Origin: Kocuria salsicia
Lineage (GTDB): Bacteria; Actinomycetota; Actinomycetes; Actinomycetales; Micrococcaceae
Length of the DNA: 64,000 nt
NCBI RefSeq assembly: GCF_007681555.1
Contig: NZ_VELE01000006.1
Span: forward strand, 62,001 to 126,000
Direction: 5' to 3'
The position numbers were made by a program, and so were the translations under genes. The notes beneath the pieces are model-generated. The model did not search any database. It was given only the letters and a program-made list of their open reading frames with translations, and was not told the DNA's origin. Below, piece by piece: positions 19,169-29,951 of the stretch; the first letter of the stretch is position 1; every line of letters starts with the position of its first letter.

Positions 19169-19882
19169 GTGCACACTTCAGCCCAGCCTTCGTCGCAGTC
19201 CCCCGAAAACATTCGGGGGACGACGCCGCCCGCGCCCCGCCGCGCGGCTGGCGCAACGCCCCCGACCACCGGCCGCCGGGCCCGTGCCAAAGCGGAGAAG
19301 CGGGCCAGGATCCTGCGCTCGGCGCGCTCGCTCATCAGCGAGAAGGGCTACGCGCAGATGTCCATGAGTGAGGTGGCCGCCCGCGCGGACGTGGCCGCCG
19401 GAACGGTGTTCCAGTACGCCGCCACCAAGGCGGAGCTGCTCATGATGGTCACGGAGAGCCTGTGGGCGGAGCACATCACCACCGTGGTGGCCACTCCGCT
19501 GGCCCCGGGCAGGCAGTCCCCCGCCGCGGTCGTGGAGCGGATCGTGGAGTTGCTCTCCCCGTTCTTCGAGATGTCCCTGCACTGGCCGGAGACCACGGCA
19601 TGGATCGCGCGGGAGATCCTGTTCGGGGAGGAGCTGCCCCACCGAGCAGAGGTGCTCGCCCTGGTGGAGAAGCTGGAGGAGCACATCGCCCGGGTGCTGG
19701 GCGGGTGCCTGGACGAGGTGTCCCCCCGGCACGTCGCACACCTGGAGGTGGGGGCACGCATGATCGTCACCAGTTCGCTCGCGGAGCTCAACCGCGCGCG
19801 GCAGGGGCGCACGGAGGAGCGCACCCTCACGGACCGCATCCGGGGCGCCGCCACCCTCGTGGCCGCGGGCGTGAGCCACTGA
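19169..19882 (+). CDS. TetR family regulator, divergent from oleate hydratase
   Basis: The 237-residue protein has a low-complexity Pro/Ala/Arg-rich N-terminus, then a TetR helix-turn-helix (AEKRARILRSARSLISEKGY, MSEVAARADVAAGTVFQYAA) at about residues 48-95. The C-terminal ligand domain includes TTAWIAREILFGEELPHRAE. The GTG start has no ribosome site but lies seven bases after a TACAAT -10 box, consistent with leaderless expression. Because it faces ohyA across palindromic operators, it most likely senses a fatty acid or acyl-CoA and represses both genes; the ligand is inferred. Confidence 0.9.
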   Translation: MHTSAQPSSQSPENIRGTTPPAPRRAAGATPPTTGRRARAKAEKRARILRSARSLISEKGYAQMSMSEVAARADVAAGTVFQYAATKAELLMMVTESLWAEHITTVVATPLAPGRQSPAAVVERIVELLSPFFEMSLHWPETTAWIAREILFGEELPHRAEVLALVEKLEEHIARVLGGCLDEVSPRHVAHLEVGARMIVTSSLAELNRARQGRTEERTLTDRIRGAATLVAAGVSH

Positions 19883-20048
19883 ACGGGCGGCCCCATGCTG
19901 CGGCGGTGCGCTGCCCCTGGAGGCGCAGCGCCCGCTCCCGCGCACGACGCCACCGCTCCCAGCCCCCCGTGGTCGCCCGGTGGCTTGCGCCCGAGAGGGC
20001 GAGGCAGCGCGAGGGGCCGGGCGTGCGGCGTCGTCTCCCGGGCATGAA

Positions 20049-20080
20049 AGAGCCCCGGCTCGCTGACGGGCCGGGGCTCT
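20049..20080. terminator. Bidirectional hairpin terminator
   Basis: AGAGCCCCGGC, a 10-nt loop, GCCGGGGCTCT, between the tetR gene and the convergent permease gene. The flanking A-tract and CTCT make it a plausible terminator on both strands. Confidence 0.8.
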
Positions 20081-20092
20081 CTCCGGGGCTGA

Positions 20093-21562
20093 TCAGGTGC
20101 GCGGCAGGGTGATCAGTGCGGTGTGGTCGTCGAGGTGCGGACGGTTGCGGCCGTTGCCCCTCACGAACAGGACATAGCCCACGCCGAGCAGCACGAGCCA
20201 CACGGCTCCCACGATCAGCGCTACCCGGGTGTCCGGGAACCAGCCGAGGAGCACGATCACGAAGAGGATAGCGGCGGTGGCCACCCACGAGGCCACGGGC
20301 CACAGCGGCACCTTGAACGCGGACTCCGGGCGGCCCTTCTTCTCGATCTCGCGGCGCATGGCGATGTGCGAGAAGAGGATCATGAGCCACACCCACACGG
20401 TGGCAAACGTGGCGATCGAGGCGATCACCAGGAACACGTTCTCCGGGATCACCGCGTTGAGTACCGCGCCGATGCCCAGGGCCACACCCATGACCACCAC
20501 GGTCAGCCAGGGCACGCCGTTGCGCGAGACCTTGGTGAACGCCCGGGGGGCCTGACCCTGCTCGGCGAGGCCGAAGAGCATGCGCCCGGCGCCGAAGGTG
20601 TCCGCGTTGATCGCGGAGATCGCCGCCACGATCACCACCACGTTGAGGATCGCGGGGGCGGCGGGGATGCCGAGGGCGGAGAAGATCTGCACGAACGGGC
20701 TGGCGTCCCCGGTGATCTGGTTCCACGGGACCAGGGACATGATGACCACCATGGTGCCCACGTAGAACAGCATGATGCGCGCGGGCACGGCGTTGACGGC
20801 CTTGGGGATGGAGCGCGCGGGATCGCCCGCCTCACCGGCGGTGATGCCGATGGTCTCGATGCCGCCGAACGCGAAGACCACCACGGACAGCGCGGCCAGC
20901 AGACCGCCCACGCCGTTGGGCATGAACCCGCCGTGGTCCACGAGGTTCTGCGGGCCCACGGTCTCCCCCGGGGCGAACGAGACACCGATGACCATCAGCG
21001 CGATGCCGCCGGCGATCATCGCGAGGATGGCGCCCACCTTGACGATGGTCAGCCAGAACTCGAGCTCACCGAAGATCTTCACGTTGCGGGTGTTGATCGC
21101 GGCGATGAACAGGATCACCGCGGCCACCCAGATCCAGCGGGGCGTGTCCGGGAACCAGAAGCCCATGTAGACGCCGAACGCGGTGACGTCCGCGATGGCC
21201 ACCACTATCATCTCGAACACGAACGTCCAGCCCGTCACAAAGCCCGCGAACGGGCCCAGGTAGCGGGCGGCGTACTGACCGAAGGAGCCGGGCACGGGGT
21301 GGCGCACGGCCATCTCACCCAGGGCGCGCATGACCATGTACACCGCCGCACCCGCGAGCACGTAGGCCACGATCACGGCGGGACCAGCCATCTGGATGGC
21401 GGTCGCCGAGCCGTAGAACAGCCCCGTGCCGATCGCCGAGCCCAGCGCGATGAACTGGATGTGGCGCATGCTCAGACCGCGGGCCAGGGTGTGGGTCTCG
21501 TGCGCAGACGCCTGTGGAGCCGGGCTCTGCGGTGCGGGCGATGGGGACGCGGGACTACTCAT
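20093..21562 (-). CDS. APC-family amino acid permease, probably histidine
   Basis: A 489-residue permease with twelve hydrophobic segments. The start of the transport domain, [20 protein letters not shown], is the signature of the AAT group (ProY, AnsP, LysP, histidine permeases), and [33 protein letters not shown] follows. It is translated immediately after hutG, with overlapping stop and start codons, and shares its operon. That placement makes histidine (or urocanate) the likely substrate, an inference from context. A Ser/Pro/Ala-rich cytoplasmic tail of about 25 residues precedes the first helix. Confidence 0.9.
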   Translation of the reverse strand: MSSPASPSPAPQSPAPQASAHETHTLARGLSMRHIQFIALGSAIGTGLFYGSATAIQMAGPAVIVAYVLAGAAVYMVMRALGEMAVRHPVPGSFGQYAARYLGPFAGFVTGWTFVFEMIVVAIADVTAFGVYMGFWFPDTPRWIWVAAVILFIAAINTRNVKIFGELEFWLTIVKVGAILAMIAGGIALMVIGVSFAPGETVGPQNLVDHGGFMPNGVGGLLAALSVVVFAFGGIETIGITAGEAGDPARSIPKAVNAVPARIMLFYVGTMVVIMSLVPWNQITGDASPFVQIFSALGIPAAPAILNVVVIVAAISAINADTFGAGRMLFGLAEQGQAPRAFTKVSRNGVPWLTVVVMGVALGIGAVLNAVIPENVFLVIASIATFATVWVWLMILFSHIAMRREIEKKGRPESAFKVPLWPVASWVATAAILFVIVLLGWFPDTRVALIVGAVWLVLLGVGYVLFVRGNGRNRPHLDDHTALITLPRT

Positions 21563-22583
21563 GGCGCTCTCCTGTGGTGTTCCCGGCGCGGCCGGTCGGT
21601 GGGGTGGGTGTCGTGCTCAGGACGTCGTGCGCCAGGGTGGTGATGAGGCGCGCGGCGGTGCGGGCGGTGCGGCCGTCCACGTCCAGGCGGGGCAGCAGCT
21701 CCACGACGTCCACCAGCACAAGCTTGCCGCTGCGGGCCACCCGGTGGCACACGGCCTGGATGGTCTCCACGGGGACACCGTATCCCGCCGGGGCGCTCAC
21801 ACCGGGAGCCACGGAAGCGGGGAGGACGTCCAGGTCAATGCTCAGGTGGATTGCGTCCACACGCTCGACGAGGCGGTCCACGACCTCCAGGACGGCGTCG
21901 AGGTGGCGGGGCTGGCACTGCTCGTCCGTGAGGAACTCGACGCCCAGCTCCTCCGCCGTGCGGAACAGGATCCCGGTGTTGTTGGGCTCGCTGATGCCCA
22001 GCACGGTGTAGTCGAACTCGCGGCCGGCCGCCTGGTCCGCCTGTGCCATCTGCAGGAACGGGGTGCCGGATGAGGGCTCGTCCGCCTGGCGGAGGTCGAA
22101 GTGGGCATCCAGGTTCAGCACGCCCACCCGCTGGCCCCGCAGACGGTCGCTGCGGATGCGGCCCAGGTAGCTGCCCCACGCGGTGTCGTGCCCGCCGCCC
22201 AGGACCACCACGGGATTGCCTGTGTCCAGGAGCTTTGCGACCTCGTTGCCCAGGGTGTCCTGGCCGCCCTCCAGGTCACGGTCCGGGACCACCACGGTGC
22301 CGGCGTCGTGGATGCCGACATCGGCATGGAGGGCGAGCGGGGCGAGAGCGGCGCGCAGGGCGTCGGGCCCCTCGGAGGCACCCACGCGGCCCTTGTTGCG
22401 GCGCACACCCTCGTCGCAGGAGAAGCCAACGAGTTCGACGGCGGGCGCCTCCGCACTGGCGCCGCCCTGGTCGCTCCTTGCGGGGCGCACCCTCTGGTGC
22501 CAGCGCAGGTGCTCGGGGGTGTCCCCGTCCGTCCTGCCGCTCCACACCTCGGGGTTCGGCGGTGTGATCCGGGTGGTCGTCAT
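21555..22583 (-). CDS. hutG: Formimidoylglutamase
   Basis: HutG hydrolyses N-formimidoyl-L-glutamate to glutamate and formamide, the last step of the short histidine pathway. The 342-residue protein is of the arginase/ureohydrolase fold with its manganese-binding motifs: [25 protein letters not shown] and [30 protein letters not shown] site precedes the ATG. A long upstream in-frame extension is noncoding promoter sequence. It leads an operon with the permease and faces an IclR regulator across a 16-bp palindrome. Formamide from this step is used by the FmdA formamidase 11 kb away. Confidence 0.94.
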   Translation of the reverse strand: MTTTRITPPNPEVWSGRTDGDTPEHLRWHQRVRPARSDQGGASAEAPAVELVGFSCDEGVRRNKGRVGASEGPDALRAALAPLALHADVGIHDAGTVVVPDRDLEGGQDTLGNEVAKLLDTGNPVVVLGGGHDTAWGSYLGRIRSDRLRGQRVGVLNLDAHFDLRQADEPSSGTPFLQMAQADQAAGREFDYTVLGISEPNNTGILFRTAEELGVEFLTDEQCQPRHLDAVLEVVDRLVERVDAIHLSIDLDVLPASVAPGVSAPAGYGVPVETIQAVCHRVARSGKLVLVDVVELLPRLDVDGRTARTAARLITTLAHDVLSTTPTPPTGRAGNTTGERHE

Positions 22584-22709
22584 GCAGCGTCCTCCCCCGC
22601 AGTGCCGCCTCCCCGGGCCGCCTCGCGGTACTCGCGTGTGATCTGAATTACCTTCTGCTCCACACAAGCCCATCACCGGGGATCGCGGGGCATCCCGACA
22701 CCAGATATC

Positions 22710-22725
22710 GTCTGGTATTCCAGAC
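22710..22725. promoter_or_regulatory. Hut operator, copy 1
   Basis: Perfect palindrome GTCTGG-TATT-CCAGAC in the divergent region between hutG and the IclR gene. The same half-sites occur before hutU (26822-26839), marking a shared regulator, most simply the IclR protein encoded alongside. Confidence 0.8.
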
Positions 22726-22867
22726 ACGCAGATCGTACGACACACGACGTCGACGGCGCCGCTCACCAGCTCTTCGGGGTGGGGCGCGGCACGGTGGAGA
22801 CGGCCGGGGTGCGCGCAGGGTGACCGTGCGGCGTCGTCGAACACCACCACCGACCGGAGGAAACGCG

Positions 22868-23653
22868 ATGACCGGAGCGAAAGTCCCCGCGGCGCAGAAC
22901 ACGCTGCGGATCCTGCGGTTCCTGGCGTCGCGGAAGGGGCCGGTGGCGGCGTCGTCAATTGCGACGGCGCTGGAGCTGCCGCGGTCCAGCGTGTACCACC
23001 TGCTGGCGGTCATGACGGAGCAGGGGTTCGTGGTCCACCTGCCGGAGGAGCGGCTGTACGGGTTGGGGATCGCGGCGTTCGAGTTGTCCTCTGCGTACAC
23101 GCGGCAGGACCCGATGGCGCGGCTGGGCGAGCCGCTGCTGCGCGCTCTCGTGGACGCGGTGGGCGAGAACGCGCACCTGGCGGTGATGCACGGGCGGGAC
23201 GTGGTCTACGTGGTGGAGGAGCGGGCGCCGTACAAGCCGTCGCTGGTGACGAACGTGGGGGTGCGCATCCCGGCGCACCTCACGGCGAGTGGGCGGTCGA
23301 TGCTCGCGGGCCTGCCTGCGGCTCAAGTGCGGGCGCTGTACCCGGACCGGGGCTCGTTCGCGTCGCGCTGGGAGAGCACGGCGATCACGACGCCGGGTCA
23401 ACTGCGCGCCGAACTGGAGCGGACCCGTGAGCGCGGCTGGGCCGTGGAAGAGGGGGACGTGACGCCGAACTTCGCATCCGTGGCAGTGGCGGCCCACGAC
23501 CATCGGGGACTGCCGGTGGCGGGGGTGGCGCTCACGTTCCTAGGGCACAAGATCGACGACGAGCGGCGGGCAGAGCTGGTGGGGCACGTGCGGCGGACAG
23601 CGGAGGCGCTGACTCGGCGCTTGCACGGGGCGGTGCCGGGGGTTGGGGGCTGA
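22868..23653 (+). CDS. IclR family regulator of histidine utilisation
   Basis: The 261-residue protein has an IclR winged helix (NTLRILRFLASRKGPVAASS, ELPRSSVYHLLAVMTEQGFV) and a C-terminal effector domain with AVMHGRDVVYVVEERAPY, VRIPAHLTASGRSMLAGLPA and the terminal FASVAVAAHDHRGLPVAGVAL. The ATG has a GGAGGAAA site; a GTG further upstream is less likely. It is divergent from hutG and shares a perfect palindrome with hutU, so I infer it controls the hut genes, probably in response to histidine or urocanate. In other actinobacteria hut regulators of this family exist, but which effector applies is not visible. Confidence 0.9.
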   Translation: MTGAKVPAAQNTLRILRFLASRKGPVAASSIATALELPRSSVYHLLAVMTEQGFVVHLPEERLYGLGIAAFELSSAYTRQDPMARLGEPLLRALVDAVGENAHLAVMHGRDVVYVVEERAPYKPSLVTNVGVRIPAHLTASGRSMLAGLPAAQVRALYPDRGSFASRWESTAITTPGQLRAELERTRERGWAVEEGDVTPNFASVAVAAHDHRGLPVAGVALTFLGHKIDDERRAELVGHVRRTAEALTRRLHGAVPGVGG

Positions 23654-23768
23654 CAGTTGGGTGACTCAGCTAGTGCGTTCGCCGCAAGGGCCGATCCAAT
23701 CCCACTTAAAGAGAAGCGGGTTTCGCTCACTTAGGGTGGCGTCAACAGCGACACACCTGCACTTCGCC

Positions 23769-23774
23769 TATCAT
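23769..23774 (+). promoter_or_regulatory. -10 box of a leaderless promoter
   Basis: TATCAT lies seven bases before the ATG of the STAND gene, with no ribosome site between them. This spacing places the transcription start at or next to the ATG, so the message is probably leaderless. Confidence 0.5.
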
Positions 23775-23781
23775 TACCGCC

Positions 23782-26070
23782 ATGTCCGACTACGACTTCC
23801 GCTCCCTCTCCCCCATCGATTTTGAACAGTTCGTCCGAGATCTACTCAACGCCGACCTTGGAACGCGCTTCGTGAGCTTCGCCGTGGGCCCGGATGGTGG
23901 GGTGGATCTGCGTGACACGAGCCATAATCAAGAAATTATAGCTCAATGCAAACACCGCCCCGACGCAAAAAAAGGCGAGCTGGCTGCAATGGCCAAAGCG
24001 GAAACCAGCCCTGATCGCTGGCAAAACAAAAACCTTAGCAAGTATTACTTCGTCGTGTCAGCACCCATGACCCCCGCCGTAGAGCAACAGGTGAAATTAG
24101 CCCTAGCGCCCCTCCCCGTAGATTCCGATTCAGTTTGGCATCAAGGTTCGTTGAACGCAGCCTTAGCGCGCCAACCGCATGTAGAAGAATCCCACTTTAA
24201 ACTCTGGTTGTCGAGCGCAACCGTGCTCGGCAACATCATTGACGCAGCTTTATGGAAGCGGAGCGAGGAGCTGTTGCAACGAGTCAGCGAGCGTGTCAAG
24301 CTTTATGTACACACGCCCGCATATGCTCAAGCTTCGGACATCTTAAAGCAAGAGTCTGTAGTAATAATTTCCGGCGCCCCTGGCGTGGGCAAAAGTACCC
24401 TGGCAGAAATGATGCTGCTGGCCCTTTGGAACCAAGGCTGGACGGTGGTAAATATAGCTTCTGACATCCAGGAGGCATGGAGAAACCTCAAGGTCCAGGA
24501 CGAAAAGATTGTATTTTTTTACGATGACTTTTTGGGTCAAACCAATGTCGCTGAGATGCAGAAAAACGAGGCTCCTGAAATTCTCGCATTGATGGATTTG
24601 GTTCGAAAAAGCCAAGGAAAGAAATTACTCATATTGACGACCAGGGAACAGGTACTCGGACAGGTCGAGTCAGGGGGAGACGATAGGGCACGTCGAATTG
24701 CTAAAGACCGCGCGAAAATGCGGGTTGAATTAAAAGAGATAGATCGAAGCAAGCGGGCTCAAATATTATTCAACCACTTACATTTTGGGTTTTCAGATAA
24801 AACGTCACGTCGATTGCTTGCGCATGATGTTCGATATCGCGATGTGGTCGATCATCAAGGTTTCAATCCGCGCGTATTAGAGTCAGTAATCTTGCGGCAG
24901 GACCACAAGAATATTGACTCATTTTATGCTACCCTCATGCATTCCCTTGACCATCCTGAAGATATCTGGTCCGGCAGTTTCCGTCAGCTTTCAACCACAG
25001 CTGTAGACATTTTGTTTCAGATCGCGAGCTGTCCCCCCTCCATGATTTCACTGGAAGAACTAAGGGAATTTGTCAGCTTCACAGATGCTCGAGAGTGGAA
25101 TTCCGCCCTCAAAGTCCTTGAAAATACATGGGTGCGCCTTGTCTCTAAAAATAAGCAGAAAAATCCTGGGGTCGTCGACACAATTACACTCTTTGATGCT
25201 AGTCGCCGGGATTTTTTGCTAGATCTATTAAACGATCCAGCTTATTTCGATATGAATCTGGATAAGTTGTCATCTCTAAAACAATTGAATTATTTGTTGC
25301 GTCTTGCCAATTTATTAGGTTCTAAAATTACTAGAACGAACACTAGCCCCAAGGTGTTTCTGACCCAATCTTTCAAGCGTAGATCGAATGAAATCGACCA
25401 AATTTCCGCTTATCTGGCTAAAAAGGACCTCGAACGGGCAACCCGAAAGAAACAGAATTCACAAGAAAAAATTGAAGTTTTGATAAGGCTTGCTACCGTA
25501 TGTTTTGACTCAAAATTACCCACTATTGAATCTGAGAGTTTCCTATATCAGCAGCTCGATGGGCTACTGCAGGTGCTCGGTCAGCGTAATTACATGCGTA
25601 CTTCGTCAATTTTCAAGCTTTCTAGTCTTCTAGCAACTGATCTTGAACTACCCCATTTTGAAAAATACGCTTTCCCACTTGCACGTCTGGCCATTGAGGA
25701 AATGGATGATTTAGATGGCTTGGAGGCTTACTTTGAGTTGCCGGATGTATTTCGCGAAGATTACTTGGATCAACTTGCGAAAGTTCAAATCCAAAATGTA
25801 TTTGATTGGGAATTGGAGAGTATAGATCAGGAAAATGATCCTGAGCTAATGAGATCGCTCCTGGACGACCTTGAAATGCTCGCACATATCAACGGATATG
25901 AGATCGATTCAGAGGCACTAAGTGAAAAAATTGAAAGTCTGGAAGACCTGGAGGAGATGCGGCGTGCAGACCGCGCACAAGATGGCTACTTCATGCCCGC
26001 ACCTAGCGAATATTCTAGTCCCAGCGACGGCAATGAGGAATTGCAGGAACTTTTTAAAAAACTTATATAG
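23782..26070 (+). CDS. Restriction endonuclease-STAND NTPase (nSTAND3-like), candidate phage defence
   Basis: This 762-residue protein joins two domains. Residues 1-135 form an Mrr/PD-(D/E)xK-like nuclease: E15, D42 in GPDGGVDLRD, and Q55-x-K57 in IIAQCKHRP. Residues 190 onward are a STAND P-loop ATPase: Walker A G198-T206 (GAPGVGKST), Walker B D248-D249 in FFYDDFLGQ, and a sensor LLILTTREQVL. The YDDFLG box is the hallmark of the nSTAND3 group. The remaining 400 residues look helical and would be the target-sensing part. Such proteins oligomerise on recognising phage products and cut DNA. Codon usage is AT-rich (TTT, AAA, TTA) and unlike every neighbour, so it was acquired recently. It interrupts the hut locus. 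Confidence 0.82.
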   Translation: MSDYDFRSLSPIDFEQFVRDLLNADLGTRFVSFAVGPDGGVDLRDTSHNQEIIAQCKHRPDAKKGELAAMAKAETSPDRWQNKNLSKYYFVVSAPMTPAVEQQVKLALAPLPVDSDSVWHQGSLNAALARQPHVEESHFKLWLSSATVLGNIIDAALWKRSEELLQRVSERVKLYVHTPAYAQASDILKQESVVIISGAPGVGKSTLAEMMLLALWNQGWTVVNIASDIQEAWRNLKVQDEKIVFFYDDFLGQTNVAEMQKNEAPEILALMDLVRKSQGKKLLILTTREQVLGQVESGGDDRARRIAKDRAKMRVELKEIDRSKRAQILFNHLHFGFSDKTSRRLLAHDVRYRDVVDHQGFNPRVLESVILRQDHKNIDSFYATLMHSLDHPEDIWSGSFRQLSTTAVDILFQIASCPPSMISLEELREFVSFTDAREWNSALKVLENTWVRLVSKNKQKNPGVVDTITLFDASRRDFLLDLLNDPAYFDMNLDKLSSLKQLNYLLRLANLLGSKITRTNTSPKVFLTQSFKRRSNEIDQISAYLAKKDLERATRKKQNSQEKIEVLIRLATVCFDSKLPTIESESFLYQQLDGLLQVLGQRNYMRTSSIFKLSSLLATDLELPHFEKYAFPLARLAIEEMDDLDGLEAYFELPDVFREDYLDQLAKVQIQNVFDWELESIDQENDPELMRSLLDDLEMLAHINGYEIDSEALSEKIESLEDLEEMRRADRAQDGYFMPAPSEYSSPSDGNEELQELFKKLI

Positions 26071-26392
26071 TTCAGAGTTACGTAACTTTCACAATCTTCA
26101 TTAGGCACTTATGTTTTTTTGCTATTTTGGCCTCGCAGAATTTCAATCGCATAATATACGCTCTACCCGAATTGCATGCTCCGTGAACCAGTTGATTGCC
26201 TGTCGAACAACCTACTCCACGTGAGCTTCACGTGTGCCCTACACGTTTTGGATACCGCCCCGATGGTCTCCCTTGGCCAAAACCATACCCGTCCATCATA
26301 GCGACGTAGACAGGGCCAGCGCTAGTGCACTATTTTTCCTTCGGTACATCTAACTGTTGTGGGTTATGACTTTGTTGACGCGGGCCCCACCA
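26071..26392. other. AT-rich noncoding flank of the defence island
   Basis: No open frame with coding character. The first 100 bases continue the AT-rich composition of the island, then GC content rises toward chromosomal level. An inverted repeat CACGTGA-GCT-TCACGTG (26218-26234) is the only clear structure. No attachment site or transposase remnant was recognised. Confidence 0.5.
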
Positions 26393-26662
26393 TCACGCCA
26401 CGAGCCGGGTGTACCGCTGCCGAGCGGCCTCACCGGTCGTTCCGACGAAAGTGCCGATTGCAGCCCATGACATGCCCGCGTGGCGAGCCGTGCGCACGGC
26501 GTCGATGACATGACGTTCCGCAACAGACTGTTCCGCAACGGCCGCGCGCAGAGCCGTGATTGCATCCACGTCCAGCTCGTCCTCGGGCCGCGCCTCGTAC
26601 TGCTCGAAGCGCGCGGCCAGCTCATCGGCGTGCGCGAGGATCTCCTCCACAGTTCGGGGCAT
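26393..26662 (-). CDS. Small HTH-containing protein, 89 aa
   Basis: The protein starts MPRTVEEILAHADELAARFE, has an acidic middle (RPEDELDVDAITALRAAVAE) and ends with GMSWAAIGTFVGTTGEAARQ, which has the look of a sigma-70-region-4/HTH motif. GAGGTG six bases before the third in-frame ATG sets the start; GTG and ATG codons up to 26671 are alternatives. It is GC-rich and thus native-like, unlike the STAND gene next to it. Relatives are small actinobacterial regulators often linked to toxin-antitoxin loci, but no partner is visible here. Confidence 0.65.
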   Translation of the reverse strand: MPRTVEEILAHADELAARFEQYEARPEDELDVDAITALRAAVAEQSVAERHVIDAVRTARHAGMSWAAIGTFVGTTGEAARQRYTRLVA

Positions 26663-26821
26663 GGTCATCACCTCAGATATTTCCGACGGACAGGCATGGC
26701 GTGGAGAATGTCAGCCTCCGCGAGTCCATGCTTCAACGCTGACGGCGCGATGATCGGCTCATCCACACTTACAAGTTATTTCGCATTGCAGTAGAGCTAT
26801 AAGGGTTTTGCCCCGCGCCTC

Positions 26822-26839
26822 TGTCTGGGATCCCAGACA
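26822..26839. promoter_or_regulatory. Hut operator, copy 2
   Basis: TGTCTGG-GATC-CCAGACA, an 18-bp perfect palindrome 108 bases before hutU. The half-sites match those in front of hutG, so hutU-hutI and hutG-permease are probably one regulon. Confidence 0.8.
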
Positions 26840-26946
26840 CAACCCCCTCCGGAACCCGTGACCCCCGTCACCGTCCGTGGTCCCATGGACTCATTCGCCG
26901 TCCGCAGCCCGCACGCCCCGGACCGACCCGCACCAGGAGGCACCTC

Positions 26947-28661
<1,715 letters not shown>

Positions 28662-28665
<4 letters not shown>

Positions 28666-29837
28666 GCGAGCTCATCACCGGCATCGGCGAGCTGCACACC
28701 GTGGACCCCGCCCGCGGCGAGGACTCCGTGCTCAGGGACGCGGCCGTCGTCGTCGAGAACGGGCTGATTGCGTGGGTGGGTCGCGCTTCCGAGGCGCCCG
28801 CGGCGGACCGCGCCGTGGGCGTGGAGGGACGCGCGGTGCTGCCCGGCTGGGTGGACTCGCACACGCACCTGGTGTTCGCCGGGGACCGCGGGGAGGAATT
28901 CGCGGCGCGTATGGCCGGTGAGGCATACGCGGCGGGCGGCATCGGCGTGACCACGAACGCCACCCGGGAAGCCAGCGACGAGACCCTGCGCGGGCTCGTG
29001 GCCGGGCGCGTGCGGGATGCCGTGGCCGGTGGCACCACCTACCTGGAGACGAAGACGGGCTACGGCCTGGACGTCGAGCAGGAGCTGCGCGCCGCGAAGA
29101 TCGCCGCGGACGCCGCGGACGAGGTCACGTTCCTGGGCGCCCACCTGGTGCCCGAGGGTGTGGACGCGGACGAGTACGTGGAGACGGTGTGCGGGCCCAT
29201 GCTCGAGGCCGTGACCCCGTACGTGCAGTGGGCGGACGTGTTCTGCGAGCGCGGCGCGTTCAATCCGGAGCAGTCCCGCCGCGTGCTGGAGGCGTGCCGG
29301 GAGGCGGGGCTCGGGCTGCGGGTGCACGGCAACCAGATCGGCCCCGGTGAGGGTGTGTCCCTGGCCGTGGAGCTGGGGGCGGCGTCCGTGGACCACTGCA
29401 ACTTCCTCTCGGACGAGGACGTGGCGGCGCTGGCCGGCTCGGACACCGTGGCCACCGTGCTGCCGGCGTGCGACCTCTCCACCCGCGCCCCGCTGGCCCC
29501 GGCCCGTGACCTGCTGGACGCGGGTGCCACCGTGGCGATCGCCTCCAACTGCAACCCCGGCACCAGCTACACCACCTCCATGAACTTCTGCATGGCCACC
29601 GCCGTGCTGCAGATGAAGCTCACGGTGGACGAGGCGATCCGCGCGGCCACGCTCGGCGGTGCCAAAGCGCTGCGTCGGGACGTCTCCACCCCGGACCGCC
29701 CCGCCGTGGGCCACCTCGCGGTGGGAACGCGCGCGGACCTGCACGTGCTGGACGCCCCACAGGCCGTGCACCTGGCCTACCGCCCCGGCATGCCCCTCAC
29801 GTGGGGCGTGTGGCGGGCGGGCCGCCGGGAGATCTGA
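28662..29837 (+). CDS. hutI: Imidazolonepropionase
   Basis: HutI opens the imidazolone ring to give N-formimidoyl-glutamate. The 391-residue amidohydrolase has the metal-binding [13 protein letters not shown], the substrate-binding [33 protein letters not shown] and [19 protein letters not shown], all expected for the family. The GTG start shares four bases with the hutU stop. A frame extending far upstream overlaps hutU and is not coding. A strong hairpin follows the stop, so hutU-hutI may form the core transcript with partial read-through to the next genes. Confidence 0.97.
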
Positions 29838-29840
29838 GCC

Positions 29841-29870
29841 GGAGGCCCCGCGATGTGCCGCGGGGCCTCC
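29841..29870 (+). terminator. Hairpin after hutI
   Basis: GGAGGCCCCGCG, 6-nt loop, CGCGGGGCCTCC, beginning three bases after the hutI stop. It may attenuate transcription between hutI and the membrane protein gene. Confidence 0.7.
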
Positions 29871-29951
29871 CGGATCGGGTTCTTGCCCGGCACTGCCGCA
29901 CCACGCGGCACACGACCACCACCCGCGATCCACCCATCACGAGGACGTGAC

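Noticed and set aside
26218-26234. CACGTGA/TCACGTG inverted repeat after the STAND gene as an attachment site or CRISPR-like repeat
   Set aside because: It occurs once, with no integrase, no second copy at the other island edge and no array.
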